Below are positions 37,673-45,954 of a stretch of DNA of 64,000 nucleotides, in pieces (within the stretch, counting starts at the first letter, position 1; every line of letters begins with the position of its first letter). This stretch comes from CAWGYQ01 sp963817395 (lineage in GTDB: Bacteria; Acidobacteriota; Vicinamibacteria; Vicinamibacterales; CAVPJW01). The stretch covers positions 434,001 through 498,000 of the forward strand of contig CAWFOC010000003.1 in the NCBI GenBank assembly GCA_963817395.1, written 5' to 3'. A program made the position numbers and the translations under genes. The notes beneath the pieces are model-generated. The model saw nothing but the letters and a program-made list of their open reading frames with translations, was not told where the DNA came from and searched no databases.

Positions 37673-38758
37673 ATGCAGATGACCGCCAATCTCCCGCTCG
37701 TCTCGATCGTCGTCGCCACCTATAACCATGCGGACTTCCTGGAGGAGACTCTCGAGAGTCTCCTCCAGCAAGAGTACGAACATGCCGAGCTCATCGTGGT
37801 CGATGATGGCTCGACCGATGGCACGCCGGCGATCCTGGATCGCGTCCGGGTGCGGCACCACGGGCGCGTGCGAACGGCGCGCCACGAGAACGCGGGTCAG
37901 GCGCAGTCGCTCAATCGCGGATTCCGGATGGCACGCGGCGATTTCGTGTGCCTCGTCAACGACGACGACCCGCAACCGCCTGGTCTGCTGGGGCCGCTCG
38001 TCGACGCTCTTCAGGCTGAGCCGGAAATCGTGCTGGTCTATGCGGACTGGGAGTTGATCGATGAGAAGGGCCGCTACATCCACACCGTGCGAACGCCTGA
38101 GTGGTCCTTCGTCGATTTCGTACGTTCGTTTTACTGCGTGCCTGGCCCTGGCGCGACCTTCCGACGCCAGTTGCTGGACAAGGTTGGGGATTGGGATCCC
38201 TCTTTCCGCTACTGCCCTGACTTCGACTGGTTCCTGCGTGCGGGACTGATCGGTCCCTTCAAGCGCGTGCCGGGCGTCGTCGCCCGGTGGCGTCACCACG
38301 CCGGTTCGCTGACGGCCGGCTATCGGGGACTGCCGCGAGCGCAGGAGCTGATGCGTCTCGCCGAAGAGTTCTTTCAGAGGGAAGACCTGCCTTCCGAAGT
38401 GCAGGCTGTGCGGGCGGATGCGCTTCGAAACGCCTACATCACCTCCGCCATGATCCTGTCCGATGGTGCCGACGGTCCGGGCAGCCGGTTTCAAATCAGA
38501 GACCGGCTCGACCTGGTTCATATCGAGGATGACACCAAGAACGGGCCCGCGTCCGACGAGACTGTGGCGGTGATCGAGCGGCTGCATCGCGACGTCACCG
38601 AACGCGATACCACCATTTCCCGGTTGCACGGCACAGTGATCGCGCGCGATCGTGCGCTCGTCACGCTGCATGCCGAGGTCGCCGAGCGCGACAAGACGGT
38701 TGCCTGGCTTCATGCCGAGGTCGGGAAGCGCGACCGGGCCATCGCGGGGGAGGACTGA
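37673..38758 (+). CDS. Family 2 glycosyltransferase with C-terminal coiled-coil repeats
   Basis: 361 residues, intact. GT-A start LVSIVVATYNHADFLEETL, nucleotide loop IVVDDGSTDGTP, DxD-like VCLVNDDDPQPPG, and a later CPDFDWFLRAGLIGPF acceptor region with an acidic pair, all typical of GT2 enzymes on polysaccharides or lipid-linked glycans. The last ~70 residues are made of repeating RLHRDVTERDTTISRLHGTV type units (11 residues; see also LHAEVAERDKTVAWLHAEV) predicting a coiled coil for self-association. A second start at 37679 is possible. It lies about 100 nt downstream of NHL paralog 3; no other polymer genes are beside it. Ends abruptly with IAGED. Confidence 0.88.
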   Translation: MQMTANLPLVSIVVATYNHADFLEETLESLLQQEYEHAELIVVDDGSTDGTPAILDRVRVRHHGRVRTARHENAGQAQSLNRGFRMARGDFVCLVNDDDPQPPGLLGPLVDALQAEPEIVLVYADWELIDEKGRYIHTVRTPEWSFVDFVRSFYCVPGPGATFRRQLLDKVGDWDPSFRYCPDFDWFLRAGLIGPFKRVPGVVARWRHHAGSLTAGYRGLPRAQELMRLAEEFFQREDLPSEVQAVRADALRNAYITSAMILSDGADGPGSRFQIRDRLDLVHIEDDTKNGPASDETVAVIERLHRDVTERDTTISRLHGTVIARDRALVTLHAEVAERDKTVAWLHAEVGKRDRAIAGED

Positions 38759-38835
38759 CCACCGCTTCGCCTGCTCTGGGACTTTTCCGCGGGTCACCCG
38801 GCGCGCTCCCGTGAATTGGGAGATACCCTCAGCCC

Positions 38836-39940
38836 ATGCCCAATTCGAACCTTGCCGCCCCCAACGGATATCGCAGCCTCTTTGCCGGCTTGATTGCGCT
38901 GGTCGTCGTGTGTTTGACCTCTGGCATGCCGAGCCGCTCCAGCGCCCCCGACCACCGTCTCTGCCGATACATGGGCGGTCGTCGATGGCCGGGCGGTCAC
39001 GCGCGATGACGTCGAAAAGGCGTACCGCCGCGCCCGGGGAGCATCACAGGCGCTGTCCGAAGAGGAAGCCCTCACCGCCAAGCTGGCACTCCTCAACGAC
39101 TTCATCGTCCAGGAGATCCTGGTGGCGAAGGCGGGTCAACTGAAAATCGCCGTGACGGACGCCGAGCTCGATGCCGCAGATAACGACGCCAGGAAGAGCA
39201 TCACGCCGGAAGCCTTTCAGCAGGAACTCACCCGGCGGAACCTGACGGCGGCGGACATGCGTGAAGGCCTCCGGCGCGACTTACTCACACAGAAGGTGAT
39301 CGAGCGGGAAGTCCAGTCGAAGATTGTCGTGACCGATCAGGAAGCGACGGACTTCTTCAATGCCAATCGCGAGCGGTTCAACTTTCCGGAAGAGGCGTAT
39401 CACATCGCACAGATCGCCATCTCGCCGGTGCGCGATCCGCAACTGGCCAATCGTTCGCGTGATGACGCGACAACGGCGCAGGCCGCGACTGCCAAGACCG
39501 CGATGTTGCTGGAGCGACTCAAGGCCGGCGCCTCCTTCTCTGAGCTCGCGATGGACTATTCAGAAGATCCTCAATCAGCGCCCCGTGGGGGAGACCTGGG
39601 CTTCGTGACCGTGTCGCAGCTGAAACAGGTGTCGGCGCCACTTCGCGACGCGGTGCTCCAAACGAAGCCAGGCACCGTGAAGGTCGTGAGCCAGGGGGGA
39701 GCTCACACCATCGTGCTCGTGGTCGCCCACGAGCAAGCCGGGCAACGCGACCTCTCGATGCCGGCCGTGCGGGAGAACATCGCGGCAACACTTCGCGGGC
39801 GTAAGGAGCAGCTGCTGCGCGCGGCGTACCTCACCGCGGTTCGCAGCGACGCGCAGGTGGTGAACTACCTGGCGCGGCGACTGGTCGAGGCGCAGGGAAA
39901 AGTGGCAGCTCTGGGGTCCGCGCCGACGGCGAAACCCTGA
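38836..39940 (+). CDS. PpiC-type peptidyl-prolyl isomerase / SurA-like foldase (one frameshift)
   Basis: About 367 residues. ATG 38836 starts a signal peptide (SLFAGLIALVVVCLTSGMPS). In the run of five C near 38945 the frame shifts by one and the chaperone part follows: DTWAVVDGRAVTRDDVEKAY, LALLNDFIVQEILVAKAGQL and NLTAADMREGLRRDLLTQKV, the SurA N-domain helices. The parvulin domain spans AYHIAQIAISPVRDP through GASFSELAMDYSEDPQSAPR, GGDLGFVTVSQLKQV, so the isomerase motif GGDLGxxxxxxL is intact. Net length is one base over a multiple of three, fitting one inserted C. Acts on outer-membrane protein folding in the periplasm. The alpha/beta-hydrolase gene starts 7 nt after the stop. Confidence 0.88.
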
Positions 39941-39947
39941 CGGCCCG

Positions 39948-40736
39948 ATGCGATTCTCGACGGTTCGACTCACGACCGGTCCACGGATCCACTACGCCGA
40001 GCAGGGCGATCCCCGCGGCGAACCGATTCTGTTTCTGCACGGGTGGCCAGACTCCTGGTTCTCGTTCAGCAGGGTTCTGCCGCTCCTCTCACCGCACTTT
40101 CATGCGTTCATCCCGGATCAGCGAGGTTTCGGCGATTCGGACAAGCCGGCCGACGGCTACGGGATCGATCAATTCGCTCGCGATGCCGTGGCGTTTCTCG
40201 ACGCCGTCTCCATCGAGCGGGCCACCATCGTGGGCCACTCGTTCGGAACTCTCGTCACGCGCAACGTCGCCCTCACGAAGCCGGGACGGATCGCCCGCAT
40301 GGTCCTGATCGGTACACCCCGCTCAGCCGCAAACCCGGTGACCCGGCAGGTCCAGGCGCAAATGCGGACCCTTCCGGATCCGGTGCCGATCGACTTCGCC
40401 CGCGAGTTTCAAGCCGGCACCGCGTATGCGCCGCTCCCGGGCCCGTTCTTCGAAGGCATTCTTGCCGAGAGCCTGAAGCTGCCGTCCCGCCTCTGGCGAA
40501 AGGTGTTCGACGCCATACTCGCCTACGACGACTGGGGGCAGTTGGCTCGAATCACGACGCCGTCTCTCTTGATTTGGGGCGAGCACGACGCGCTCTTTTC
40601 GAGGGACGACCAGGATCTGCTCGTCGGGGCCATCCGCGGCGCCACGCTCAAGGTCTATCCGGAGACCGGACACTGCCCGAACTGGGAGCGGCCCGAGCGC
40701 GTCGCCGCCGACCTGGAAGCGTTTATCGCGTCATGA
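39948..40736 (+). CDS. Alpha/beta-fold hydrolase (epoxide-hydrolase-like)
   Basis: 262 residues, intact. Oxyanion motif FLHGWPDSWFSF, then DQRGFGDSDKP, the nucleophile elbow VGHSFGTLV with Ser as nucleophile (so an esterase/lipase or haloperoxidase type, not Asp-type epoxide hydrolase), acid in WGEHDALF, catalytic His in ETGHCPNWERPE. Cytosolic; substrate unknown. Ends at TGA 40734-40736, sharing the TCATGA with the stop of the convergent gene. Translated just behind the PpiC gene. Confidence 0.88.
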   Translation: MRFSTVRLTTGPRIHYAEQGDPRGEPILFLHGWPDSWFSFSRVLPLLSPHFHAFIPDQRGFGDSDKPADGYGIDQFARDAVAFLDAVSIERATIVGHSFGTLVTRNVALTKPGRIARMVLIGTPRSAANPVTRQVQAQMRTLPDPVPIDFAREFQAGTAYAPLPGPFFEGILAESLKLPSRLWRKVFDAILAYDDWGQLARITTPSLLIWGEHDALFSRDDQDLLVGAIRGATLKVYPETGHCPNWERPERVAADLEAFIAS

Positions 40737-41234
40737 CGGCGTCGATGTGCCGCCGGTGTCCACTCCGAGGATATCGGTCAGCTGACTGAGTGCCTGCTGT
40801 TCGCTGTCACTCACCGGGGTCCCGCCCATCCCGAGAAAGCCGCCTTCCTTCGATGCCTGGGACACGCTCGTGGCCACCGACACGAGCCAGTGTTTGAAGG
40901 GGTCGAGCTCGCCGGGTGACTTGCTCTCGACTGCCAGGACGGCACTCTTGATCGCGCCAATCAGCGCGTCCATGGCCGCGGTCCGATCGCCGGCCGGCAG
41001 GTCGGGAAACGTTGGGCGGCCACCTCCGCTTCTCACGTCCTCGGCCAGCGACTTCACGATGTCCGGCACATCGCTCTCTGTCGACTGCGAGATGGCCTCG
41101 CCAATGGCTATCGCTTCCTTCGCGAGGCCCACCGGACCGCTGGCGTCGGCCAGCGAGATCAACAAGCCTGCCGCCGCTGGGGCACTCGAGATCGCCTTCC
41201 ACTCTTCAGGGGTGTAATCGGTTTTTTTGGACAT
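40731..41234 (-). CDS. Conserved hypothetical protein (~167 aa)
   Basis: Starts MSKKTDYTPEEWKAISSAP at ATG 41234 and continues AAAGLLISLADASGPVGLAK, EAIAIGEAISQSTESDVPDI, DALIGAIKSAVLAVESKSPG, and WLVSVATSVSQASKEGGFLG. It is alpha-helical, has no signal peptide, and reads like a known but unnamed family whose members also begin KxDYTxEEWKxI. Probable metal-free helical bundle; function unknown. Its stop and that of the alpha/beta hydrolase share the palindrome TCATGA (overlap of 6 nt). Divergent from the HAD lipoprotein. Confidence 0.7.
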   Translation of the reverse strand: MSKKTDYTPEEWKAISSAPAAAGLLISLADASGPVGLAKEAIAIGEAISQSTESDVPDIVKSLAEDVRSGGGRPTFPDLPAGDRTAAMDALIGAIKSAVLAVESKSPGELDPFKHWLVSVATSVSQASKEGGFLGMGGTPVSDSEQQALSQLTDILGVDTGGTSTPS

Positions 41235-41457
41235 GAGACTCCCCACTTTCGACGGCTGCCGCGCTATCGCGGCTCAGCCCGACGATTCGCCGCAGCTGAC
41301 CGGTCACGACTTGCTCGCAGAAGCCGGGATGGGTACGTGTCGTGCTTTGGCCATCCCTCGTGCCGGTTTCATCTCGATTCTCCTAGGGATTGGCGCGGAA
41401 CACCAGTCCGCCCCATCGATCCAGGCCGCGACATCTCGCGGCTGGGAGGCTACTCAT

Positions 41458-42510
41458 GTGAATCGTTTCTTCGCTGCTCTGGTCGCTGTCAGTTCGATCG
41501 CTTGCGGAGCTCCAACCTCCGAGAACCCGTCGGCGGGAAACGTACCGGCCGCTGCACCGGTTGCGGAGAACACGCCCGATTCCGGTCCCGGCGTACTGAA
41601 GTCGTGGAACGAAGGCGCGGCAAAGCGCGCGATCGTGGATTTCGTGGAACGTGTCACAAGGGAAGGCGGTCCCGATTTCGTTCCGATCCCCGAGCGCGTC
41701 GCGACGTTCGACAACGACGGCACGCTCTGGGCCGAGAAGCCGGTGCCGTTTCAAGTGCTATTTGCGTTCGACCGCGTCAAGGAGCTGGCGCCGCAACATC
41801 CGGAGTGGGCAACCAGGCAGCCGTTCGCGTCCTTGCTGAAAGGCGACATGGCGGGCGTGGCTGCATCCGGTGAGCATGGCGTGCTGCAAATCATGAGCGC
41901 CACGCACACCGGAATGACCACCGAAGAGTTCACGGACGTCGTGCGGAACTGGATCACCACCGCCCGCCACCCGCAATCCAAACGGCTCTATACCGAGATG
42001 GTGTACCAGCCCATGCTGGAACTACTCGACTACCTCCGCGCGAACGGCTTCAAGACGTTCATCGTGTCGGGCGGCGGCGTGGAGTTCATGCGGTCGTGGG
42101 CCGAGCGAGTCTACGGCATTCCGCCGGAACAGGTCGTGGGCAGCGCCGGCAAGTTGAAGTTCGAGATGCGCGACGGGCGCCCCGTGCTCGTCAAGCTCGC
42201 GGAGGTCGACCTGATCAACGACAAGGAAGGTAAGCCGGTCGGCATCCAGAGCCGCATAGGCCGGCGGCCCATTGCTGCCTTTGGCAACTCGGACGGCGAT
42301 CTGCAGATGCTGCAATGGGCCACGGCCGGCCCTGGAGCACGCTTCGCCCTCTTCGTGCACCACGACGATGGGGCGCGCGAATTTGCGTACGACCGCACCG
42401 ACAAGCTGGCGCAATTCAACACCGGCTGGGACGAGGCGCTTGCCAAGGGATGGACCGTCGTCAGCATGCGGGACGACTGGAACACCGTGTTCCCACCCAT
42501 CAAGAATTAG
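41458..42510 (+). CDS. Lipoprotein HAD-superfamily phosphatase
   Basis: 350 residues. Start is GTG 41458 after TGGGAGGCTACTCAT, giving NRFFAALVAVSSIACG with an AIACG-like lipobox, so it is a lipoprotein. HAD motif I is FDNDGTLWAE (nucleophile DxDGT), motif II in FIVSGGG, the lysine likely in the GSAGKLKFEM region, motif IV FGNSDGDLQM. A large cap (QHPEWATRQPFASLLKGDMA) sits between motifs I and II, as in the class C1 phosphoserine phosphatase-like enzymes. Activity is likely phosphomonoesterase in the periplasm; substrate unknown. No frameshift. Confidence 0.85.
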   Translation: MNRFFAALVAVSSIACGAPTSENPSAGNVPAAAPVAENTPDSGPGVLKSWNEGAAKRAIVDFVERVTREGGPDFVPIPERVATFDNDGTLWAEKPVPFQVLFAFDRVKELAPQHPEWATRQPFASLLKGDMAGVAASGEHGVLQIMSATHTGMTTEEFTDVVRNWITTARHPQSKRLYTEMVYQPMLELLDYLRANGFKTFIVSGGGVEFMRSWAERVYGIPPEQVVGSAGKLKFEMRDGRPVLVKLAEVDLINDKEGKPVGIQSRIGRRPIAAFGNSDGDLQMLQWATAGPGARFALFVHHDDGAREFAYDRTDKLAQFNTGWDEALAKGWTVVSMRDDWNTVFPPIKN

Positions 42511-42538
42511 GCGGTGGCTGCCCTCCGGCCGCGGTGAG

Positions 42539-42964
42539 CTACTGAATCGGACAAACGTCCGACAGGTAGCGGACCGCCGTCACGTCCATGGTGGGGAGAG
42601 TACCTGTCGGTGTGCCCGTGCCCATGCGATTAGGATCGCTGCCGGACCCGGACATGGTGACGCGGCCGCCTGGCGAGCCGATGAGCGCCGACTTCTTGAT
42701 GATACCGGTCGCTTCGACCAGGTTCCGGTCGAACGTGCTGACCTGACTCATGACCTCACGCGGTCCGGCGACGCGAAATCGCCGGCCGGTGACATCGGGT
42801 CCGAGCATTACGCCTTCACCCTCGGGACGCGGTGTCGCCGTGAGGACCCGGCCTCGCAGGCATCCCTGCGTACGGACCTCGACGGAGTCCGCCGGCACGA
42901 CGGGCTTCGTTTCCTGTGTGAACGCCGCAAGACCGAAAACCAACGCAAAAGTAATCATGAACAT
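42539..42964 (-). CDS. Small secreted protein of unknown function
   Basis: 141 residues. Signal-like N-terminus (FMITFALVFGLAAFTQE), then TQGCLRGRVLTATPRPEGEG, FRVAGPREVMSQVSTF and NLVEATGIIKKSALIG, a small beta-rich (OB-like) core such as in DUF-type lipoproteins; two Cys (CLRG and DVCPIQ) could form a disulfide. Function unknown. Convergent with the HAD gene (29-nt gap) and 26 nt downstream of the secreted protein gene at 42991, so probably in the same transcript. Confidence 0.65.
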   Translation of the reverse strand: MFMITFALVFGLAAFTQETKPVVPADSVEVRTQGCLRGRVLTATPRPEGEGVMLGPDVTGRRFRVAGPREVMSQVSTFDRNLVEATGIIKKSALIGSPGGRVTMSGSGSDPNRMGTGTPTGTLPTMDVTAVRYLSDVCPIQ

Positions 42965-42990
42965 TCTCCCGGGCAGGGCGCCGCCACACG

Positions 42991-43617
42991 TCAGCCCTTC
43001 TCGATCCTAACCCGGTTCAGACGCACCGGCTCGCTGGAATAGTTCTCGAGCACCACGGTATTCGTCTCTTTGTTGAAGGAGAGCTTCGTGGCCACCGACA
43101 CCCTGCCCTCGCCCTCGCCATTCTTGTCGATGCGAATCTCGAAGAACGTGAATGGGTAGTCCATCGTCCGCGGCCGATCGCGCGCCTCCCAGAAGCCGAT
43201 GAAGCGATCCGTCGCCAGGACAATCTGCTGACCTCCATCGGGCAGCTGCGTGTTCCAAGCGTATCGCAACGTCCAGCCCAGTCGCACCTGGTGCGGATCC
43301 GCACCCTGCCAACCCGGAATACGCATCCGACCGTGGTCCGGCATCCGCTGCAACGCGCGCAGCAAAGGATCCTGCCCACTCTCCATGAAGGTGCCGATCA
43401 GGGTCTTGCGTTCGTCCGGGGTGGTCCATCGCGTCACGCTGATGTCCATCTGCGCATTCGTCCCGGTCGCGATGTTGCTCATGTTGACCGCCCAGGCCGA
43501 AATGCGCAGAGGCACCGCCAGACCGGGGGCTTGAGCCTGTAGAGCCGCGAAGTCGGGCCCAATCAGGCCGACGGAGGCGAAAAGAATTCCAGACGCAATG
43601 CTGAGACCTATCCGCAC
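42991..43617 (-). CDS. Secreted protein of unknown function (~208 aa)
   Basis: GTG at 43617 follows GAGAGGAGAATGTC. Signal peptide RIGLSIASGILFASVGLIGP, then a beta-rich domain: RISAWAVNMSNIATGTNAQ, RWTTPDERKTLIGTFMES and WTLRYAWNTQLPDGGQQIVL. It continues RFIGFWEARDRPRTMDYPF, FFEIRIDKNGEGEGRVSVAT. Residues WTTPxER, RMPxHGR and TDRFIGFWE recur in a family of acidobacterial secreted proteins that I cannot name. Followed on the same strand by another small secreted protein gene. Confidence 0.68.
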   Translation of the reverse strand: MRIGLSIASGILFASVGLIGPDFAALQAQAPGLAVPLRISAWAVNMSNIATGTNAQMDISVTRWTTPDERKTLIGTFMESGQDPLLRALQRMPDHGRMRIPGWQGADPHQVRLGWTLRYAWNTQLPDGGQQIVLATDRFIGFWEARDRPRTMDYPFTFFEIRIDKNGEGEGRVSVATKLSFNKETNTVVLENYSSEPVRLNRVRIEKG

Positions 43618-43694
43618 GACATTCTCCTCTCCAGGCAAATGAGTCACGTTAGACTTTATTACAAGCGACCCTTGAACGAATCGAGAAAACGCCG

Positions 43695-44600
43695 ATGGAT
43701 GCACCCGACCAGGGCCAGGGGAATTCGGGACCGGACCCGGCCGAATTGCGGCACCCGATGGAAACGCGGGCCACCAGGGTGATCGTGGTGCTCGACGTCA
43801 TCGTGGTGCTGACCGCGCTGGGCGTTCTTTTCTGGGGCACCGAGTTGCTGGAGCGTCTTCCCGTCGCCGGACAGTACGCCGGCGAAGCCAAGTTTCTGCT
43901 GGCGGCCGTGATCGGCGCACCGGTGATGGCCACGTATGTCCGCCGAAGACGACGCAAACTCGCGCTGGAAGAGAGCCTTGTGGTCAGCGAAACGCAGATG
44001 CCCGAGATTCACAATCTGCTCGTGGAACACTGCAAGCGCGTGGGCATTCCCGTGCCCGAACTGTATTTGAGCGAAGCGATCGACCAGACCACGACCTTCA
44101 CCTGGGGGCAACACACCTGCATCATTCTGTGCACGCACGATCTCCTGGCCAATCCCGACTCGATCGACGACATTCTCGACTTCACGCTCGCACGCGAAGT
44201 GGGGTCCATCTGCCTGGGTTATGTGTCACTCCGAAACGAGATGCTCTCGTCGTTCGTGGCCCGCATTCCGTTGCTACGCTGGCCGGTGAACCACATCCGC
44301 GCCTTCTCGCGCGACCGCTACGGGGCCTTTCTCGCTCCGAGCGCGCTTCGCGCGCTCATGAGCGAGGCGACGGGCGAGCGTCTGAGGGCGCGTGTCAACC
44401 CCGATGCGTACTTCACGCAGCTCGAGCGGACGCCGAGGCCCGGGTTCTGGACGTTCCTGTATTCGCTGTTCAGGCCGAAGCTTCCCCTGACGTTTCGGGT
44501 CCGCGAGCTGCGCCGCGCCGGGCTGCTTGCGGGCAGCAAGGGCGGACGCCTCCTCGCGCCAACCCTCAATCGCAAGGCCGACTTGTCTCAGAAGGTGTAG
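43695..44600 (+). CDS. M48-like membrane protein with lost HExxH (inactive homolog)
   Basis: 301 residues, intact. Two N-terminal membrane helices (RVIVVLDVIVVLTALGVLFW; KFLLAAVIGAPVMATY), then the M48 (HtpX/Ste24) layout: NLLVEHCKRVGIPVPELYLS, a beta-hairpin QHTCIILCTHDLLANP, and the helix that should hold HExxH, DILDFTLAREVGSICLGY. At residues 166-170 the motif is A-R-E-V-G, so both zinc His are gone. The third ligand (Glu in ExxAD) is also replaced (A203 in RAFSRDRYG). It therefore cannot bind zinc in the family manner and should be a pseudoprotease with a binding or regulatory role. Start ATG 43695. Tail-to-tail overlap of 13 nt with the porin gene. Confidence 0.78.
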   Translation: MDAPDQGQGNSGPDPAELRHPMETRATRVIVVLDVIVVLTALGVLFWGTELLERLPVAGQYAGEAKFLLAAVIGAPVMATYVRRRRRKLALEESLVVSETQMPEIHNLLVEHCKRVGIPVPELYLSEAIDQTTTFTWGQHTCIILCTHDLLANPDSIDDILDFTLAREVGSICLGYVSLRNEMLSSFVARIPLLRWPVNHIRAFSRDRYGAFLAPSALRALMSEATGERLRARVNPDAYFTQLERTPRPGFWTFLYSLFRPKLPLTFRVRELRRAGLLAGSKGGRLLAPTLNRKADLSQKV

Positions 44601-45907
44601 TTGAGCCCGAAGGCGATGGCGTGCTCCGCGAGGTCGGATCCATCCGATCGCGTGCTGCCTTCGATCTTGCCGCCAAAAAAGACGCGACTGGCGTCACCGA
44701 ACCGGTACACGACGTTGCCGACGCCCAGCCGCACGAGGTAGTCGCCCGGATGATCGGAGTCGGGCTGCAGGTCGTTGTACCCGCCTTCGAGCCAGACTCG
44801 ATCTGTGAGATCGAAGCGCACCGCCAGCTCGAACCCGTTTCCATTGAAGCGTCGGCCGAGATCGTCCACTTCGTGCCGTTTCAAGACGGAGTAGGATCCG
44901 GCGGCGTAGAGCCGATCGGCGCGGTACCTCACGGCAAACAGCGACGCTTCGTCTCCGAGCTGCGCTTCGTTGGGGGTAGGCATGGCCACGCCGTCGCGCA
45001 CTTGGTTGTAGGCGGCGCCAACGCCGAAACCGAGCCCCAGCTCCACGACCGTGGAAACACCCCACGCATCCGCAAAGCTTCGGTCGTTGGACGACGATGA
45101 GCGACTTTGCACCTGTACACCGCCACTGAAGGCACCCCTGGCGGCGCGATACTGGACGGCCCGTTCCGCCCGCCCCGTGCCCGAGATGCCGCCGTCAGTC
45201 CCTGCGCCAAACGCGCCGTTGGCAAACCCGCTGAAGACGACGAACTGATCGGTGAACTCGGCGACGTCGTAATACGGGGACCACTGCTTGCCCCAGGAGA
45301 AGTTGCCGATCGGGGTTTCGAGGCCCACCAGTCCGAGTCGTGACGAAATCGCCTGGCTGCCCTGGCCGATCGGCGTGCCAGGATCACCGCTCGTGATGAT
45401 GGCGCGATCGTTGGCGACCATGTTGACACCAGCCTCGAGACGCGCAAACGCCGTGAGCGAGCCGATGAACTCCTTCTGGCCGCGCAGCCCCAGGCGTGTG
45501 CCGTTGTTGCGAATGTCACGGTGTCCGTCGGTATCCCAGACCGTGGCCACGCGCATGCTTCCATAGGCGTCGATCGGCCTTGCCCTCGGCAGGTCACCAG
45601 CCGGGCCTTCGGGATCCACGTCCATGGGCGGCGCGCCGCCGACTGCATGCTCGAATGGCAGTTGTTCGTCCGGCTCCTCGGGTACGGCTGTCTGCGGTTC
45701 CACAACGCCAGCTTGCGGAGCACCAAGGACAGTGACCTGCTGTTGCAAGTCAGCGAGCCGCGCCTCGAGGGCCTCGATGCGTTTGAGCTGGTCGTTCACC
45801 AGGCGAACGAGCGTCTCTTGCTGCGCGTCGGGTGCCGCTTGCGCGCGGGCCAGGATGGGCCACATGGTGCAGGCGAGTACGAGAGCCACATAGGAAAGCG
45901 TTTTCAT
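44588..45907 (-). CDS. Outer-membrane porin with N-terminal coiled coil
   Basis: 439 residues, intact. Signal peptide (TLSYVALVLACTMWPILARA), a short coiled coil (LVNDQLKRIEALEARLADLQ, then QQVTVLG), an acidic proline-rich linker, then the barrel. The barrel reads IDAYGSMRVATVWDTDG, RLGLRGQKEFIGSLTAFARL, RLGLVGLETPIGNFSWGKQW and ends in IAFGLNYTF with terminal Phe, as outer membrane barrels do. The GKxW and RxGLRGxxE words match general Gram-negative porins. A coiled coil before the barrel suggests trimer alignment or contact with peptidoglycan. It points to a diderm host. Convergent with the M48-like gene. Confidence 0.87.
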   Translation of the reverse strand: MKTLSYVALVLACTMWPILARAQAAPDAQQETLVRLVNDQLKRIEALEARLADLQQQVTVLGAPQAGVVEPQTAVPEEPDEQLPFEHAVGGAPPMDVDPEGPAGDLPRARPIDAYGSMRVATVWDTDGHRDIRNNGTRLGLRGQKEFIGSLTAFARLEAGVNMVANDRAIITSGDPGTPIGQGSQAISSRLGLVGLETPIGNFSWGKQWSPYYDVAEFTDQFVVFSGFANGAFGAGTDGGISGTGRAERAVQYRAARGAFSGGVQVQSRSSSSNDRSFADAWGVSTVVELGLGFGVGAAYNQVRDGVAMPTPNEAQLGDEASLFAVRYRADRLYAAGSYSVLKRHEVDDLGRRFNGNGFELAVRFDLTDRVWLEGGYNDLQPDSDHPGDYLVRLGVGNVVYRFGDASRVFFGGKIEGSTRSDGSDLAEHAIAFGLNYTF

Positions 45908-45954
45908 CGTGATGTCTCCCGACAGGAGTGATGACGCGAAGGCTCTCTGCCGAC

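Noticed and set aside
36218..38797. 859-residue open frame on the minus strand
   Set aside because: It is antisense to NHL paralog 3 and the GT2 gene, both with clear family motifs on the plus strand. Composition (Arg/His/Val/Asp-rich) is that of the complement of GC-rich coding DNA; no domain seen.
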